Part shown: positions 61,850-64,000 of the stretch, one piece after another | How positions within the stretch are numbered: the stretch's first letter is position 1 | How the letters are laid out: every line of letters starts with the position of its first letter | From: JBDTSW01 sp963799815 | Lineage (GTDB): Bacteria > Actinomycetota > Thermoleophilia > Solirubrobacterales > 70-9 | DNA length: 64,000 bases | Assembly: GCA_963799815.1 (NCBI GenBank) | Contig: CAWCYG010000005.1 | Location: forward strand, 191,271 to 255,270 | Reading direction: 5' to 3' | The notes under the pieces: generated by a model | What the model was told of the DNA's origin: nothing | The model's database searches: none | What the model saw: the letters and a program-made list of their open reading frames with translations, nothing else | Program-made: the position numbers and the translations under genes

Positions 61850-62896
61850 CGAGAAGTCCAGTTCAGGATCGGCGGGGGCGAAGTACGCCTCGACGTCGGC
61901 GGTGGTGACCGCCGCCAGCGACGCCGGCGACCACTTCGGATTGCGGTCCTTGTCGATGAGCTGGGCGCGGATGCCCTCGACGAGGTCGTGCGAGCGCGAG
62001 CGATCCGCACGACGTCCGAAACTCCTGGCGCAGCACGTCTTCCAGAGTCTCGAGTTTGGCGGCCCGGCGCACGGCCTCCAGCGTGACCGACACCGAGATG
62101 GGGGAGCGGGTGGCGATCAGGTTGGCCGCGTCGTTGGCCGGGCCGGCGTCATGGCCGCGCAGCGCGGCGACGATATCGGCGACCGTCTCGCCGGCAAAGC
62201 AGTGGTCGATCCAACTCCGTTGGGCCAGAAGCGGACTCGGCGGTGGTTCGACGGCGTGTGCTGCCAGCGCGGCGTCGATGCCGTCGGCGATGACGGCGTC
62301 GCGTGAAGTCGCCGAGCGCGTCGTGAGGCACGAAGTGGTCGGCGAAGCCCATGGCGATGGCGTCGGCGCCGGCGAAAGGAGCGCCCGTCAGCGCGGCGTG
62401 CAGACCGAGTAGCCCCGGCGCACGCGACAGTATGAGAGTGCCGCCGACGTCGGGGATGAACCCGATGCCCACCTCGGGCATCGCCATCTTCGTGGTGTCG
62501 GTGACGACGCGGACGCTGCCGTGCGCGCTGACCCCGACGCCGCCGCCCATCACGATGCCGTCCATCAGCGCGACATACGGCTTGCGGATAGCGGCCGATC
62601 TGCGCGTTGAGGAGGTACTCGTCGTACCAGAACTGTCGCGCCTCGGCCCCGTCGGCGCGTGCGCTGTGATAGATCGCGACGACGTCGCCGCCCGCGCACA
62701 GGCCGCGCTCACCGGCGCCGGTCGACCAGGACGGCATGGATGCGTCGTCGCGCTCCCAGTCGTCAGCGCCGGCGAGATCGTGTCGACCATCGGGATGGGT
62801 CAGCGAATTGATGGCCTTGGGCCGGTTGAGGGTGATCAGGCCGACGCCCCGGTCCACATTTACTAGGACATCCTCGTTTTCGCCCACGGTATGCAA
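61849..62896 (-). CDS. echA9: 3-hydroxyisobutyryl-CoA hydrolase, EchA9-type (frameshifted)
   Basis: N-terminus VLVNVDRGVGLITLNRPKAI plus NSLTH (start GTG about 62887 or TTG 62896). The middle part is in a second frame: VALMDGIVMGGGVGVSAHGS, MAMPEVGIGFIPDVGGTLIL, SRAPGLLGLHAALTGAPFAG. The C-terminus with APADPELDF ends at a TGA that overlaps the echA8 ATG once one extra base at about 61851 is ignored. It is a crotonase-family hydrolase of valine catabolism. Confidence 0.84.
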
Positions 62897-63042
62897 TCTA
62901 GATCGTCACCCGGTCGGAGGCGGCCCCGGGTAAGGTTTCCTGTGAAGGTCCTGGGAGGTTCCTTCGGGAACCGACTGGGGCCGTCGAACGTTGAGCTGTG
63001 TTCGTCAATCGGTCGAACCAAAGCACATGAGAGGAACCGACG

Positions 63043-63886
63043 GTGCGGGAGACCAGCAACCCGGTATTTCGTTCCTTGCCCAAGGGGCAGGGCGGATACG
63101 CGCAATTCGGTACCGGAGCCGCCGGCTACGGTGCGCAGGCGGTACACGCCGATCCGTACGTGACGCAGTACCCCGATCAGCAGCAGACAGGTGTGTCGCG
63201 GCCGCTGACCATCGATGACGTCGTCATGAAGACCGGCATCACGCTCGGCGTGCTGACCCGTCGCCGTCGTCTCCTACTTCCTGGTCGCGATGAACGTCGC
63301 GCTGGCGATGCCGCTCCTCATGGTCGGCATGATCGGCGGCCTAGTCCTGGTGCTGGTCGCGATCTTCGGCCGCAAGCAGGACAACCCGGCGATCGTGCTG
63401 AGCTACGCCGTGCTCGAGGGCCTGGTGGTCGGCGCGTTCTCGTTCGTGGTCGCCAACCTGATGGTGTCGGGTATCAGCGCCGGTGCGCTGATCAGCCAGG
63501 CGGTCGTCGGTACCCTCGGCGTGTTCTTCGGCATGCTCGTCGTCTACAAGACCGGCGCCATCCGCGTGACGCCGAAGTTCACCCGCTTCCTCGCCGCCGC
63601 CGGTATCGGTGCGGTCGTCCTGATGATCGTCAACCTGGTGATCGGAATGTTCACCGACGGCGCCGGACCGCTGCGCGACGGCGGCCCGCTGGCGATCCTG
63701 TTCTCGCTTCTGATGATCGGCCTGGCGGCGTTCTTCTTCTTGAACGACTTCGATCAGGCCGACCAGGCGATCCGCGCCGGCGCACCGGAGAAGGCCGCAT
63801 GGGGCATTGCCCTCGGCCTGACCGTCACGCTGGTCTGGCTGTACCTGGAGATCCTGCGGCTGCTCAGCTACTTCAACAGCGACTAG
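63043..63886 (+). CDS. Bax inhibitor-1/YccA family membrane protein, Rv1072-type (frameshifted)
   Basis: GTG 63043: SNPVFRSLPKGQGGYAQFGT, low-complexity cytoplasmic N-terminus, LTIDDVVMKTGITLGVLT; one extra C near 63258 shifts the frame, and VAVVSYFLVAMNVALAMPLL continues to the stop at 63886. Seven membrane helices of the BI-1/YccA type (IVLSYAVLEGLVVGAFSFVV; AAGIGAVVLMIVNLVIGMF; LNDFDQADQAIRAGAPEKAA). Divergent from the echA9-echA8 operon. Role in the membrane unknown. Confidence 0.87.
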
Positions 63887-63898
63887 GCAGCCCTCAAG

Positions 63899-63930
63899 AA
63901 AGCCCGGCACGAAATGTGCCGGGCTTTTTC
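63899..63930 (+). terminator. Intrinsic terminator after the BI-1/YccA-like gene
   Basis: AAAGCCCGGCAC - GAAAT - GTGCCGGGCTTT with two further T: a 12-pair stem, five-base loop and T-run, 13 bases after the stop codon. It is the only textbook rho-independent terminator in the window; the remaining 70 bases show no gene. Confidence 0.92.
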
Positions 63931-64000
63931 GTTGCGCTCATGCGCCGAGTGTGCGGTTTCATACGCGAAACGCCGTGCGAGGCGTACAAATTCGCACACT

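Noticed and set aside
55190..63890. Mycobacterial segment as a horizontally acquired island
   Set aside because: It is the conserved core gene order of Mycobacterium, begins inside one gene and ends another mid-domain, has no mobility gene, and shows a different error density. A chimera is simpler.

Overview
The window is high-GC DNA with two different origins. Positions 1 to about 55,180 read as one stretch of a soil-type actinobacterial chromosome. It carries many GTG/TTG starts, F420/LLM-type and nucleotide-sensor proteins, an Rpf-like cell-wall enzyme behind a c-di-AMP riboswitch, and a stressosome module. By family content it is probably Thermoleophilia (Solirubrobacterales or Gaiellales); that assignment is inference from protein families only. 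From about 55,190 to the end, the gene order and protein sequences match the Mycobacterium locus known in M. tuberculosis as Rv1062 to Rv1072, and nearly every gene there is broken by single-base frameshifts. I read the change at about 55,171-55,187 as an assembly chimera, not a transfer event: the first genome's glycolate/lactate oxidase gene is cut mid-domain and joins the inside of a mycobacterial phosphatase gene on the other strand.

Layout of the first part. 0-5.2 kb: cupin, an MFS carrier with a C-terminal cyclic-nucleotide domain, a methyltransferase, then an ECF sigma factor - zinc anti-sigma - DoxX operon that ends in a tRNA fragment. 5.2-7.3 kb: a divergent FAD reductase (frameshifted) and folE. 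Both divergent promoters carry the same two-part motif at the same spacing. 7.3-9.5 kb: small metabolic genes. 9.5-12.7 kb: a stressosome operon (rsbR, rsbS, rsbT, rsbX and an RsbU_N-GAF protein). 12.8-17.4 kb: TetR, a coiled-coil/Rho_N-like protein, a TauE-type exporter and a PLP decarboxylase. 17.5-20.8 kb: a MacB/LolCDE-like ABC exporter. 21.2-24.3 kb: a cNMP-CBS-nucleotidyltransferase with a DnaQ-like exonuclease. 24.3-27.3 kb: proline catabolism (ProDH and P5CDH) behind a perfect 11-bp inverted repeat. 27.4-29.5 kb: Zn-alcohol dehydrogenase, a UBP zinc-finger remnant and an SDR. 29.6-35.8 kb and 38.5-44.6 kb: two complete peptide-type ABC importer operons, separated by a response regulator-thioredoxin reductase fusion and a methyltransferase. 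44.6-48.3 kb: an Efe-type iron uptake operon behind a DtxR/IdeR-like palindrome array, facing two ferritin-like genes (48.4-49.7 kb). 49.9-53.9 kb: riboswitch and Rpf-like gene, SnoaL-like, cold shock and LLM proteins, then lactate permease and the truncated FAD-linked lactate/glycolate oxidase.

How the genes work together. The window is dominated by nutrient import (peptides, proline, lactate, iron) and by stress or redox sensing (ECF/anti-sigma, stressosome, cyclic-nucleotide and c-di-AMP inputs). I found no transposase, integrase, CRISPR array, rRNA or complete tRNA. Six genes of the first part each contain exactly one extra base in an otherwise intact reading frame. This most likely reflects sequence or assembly error, so these genes are annotated as frameshifted, not as dead.
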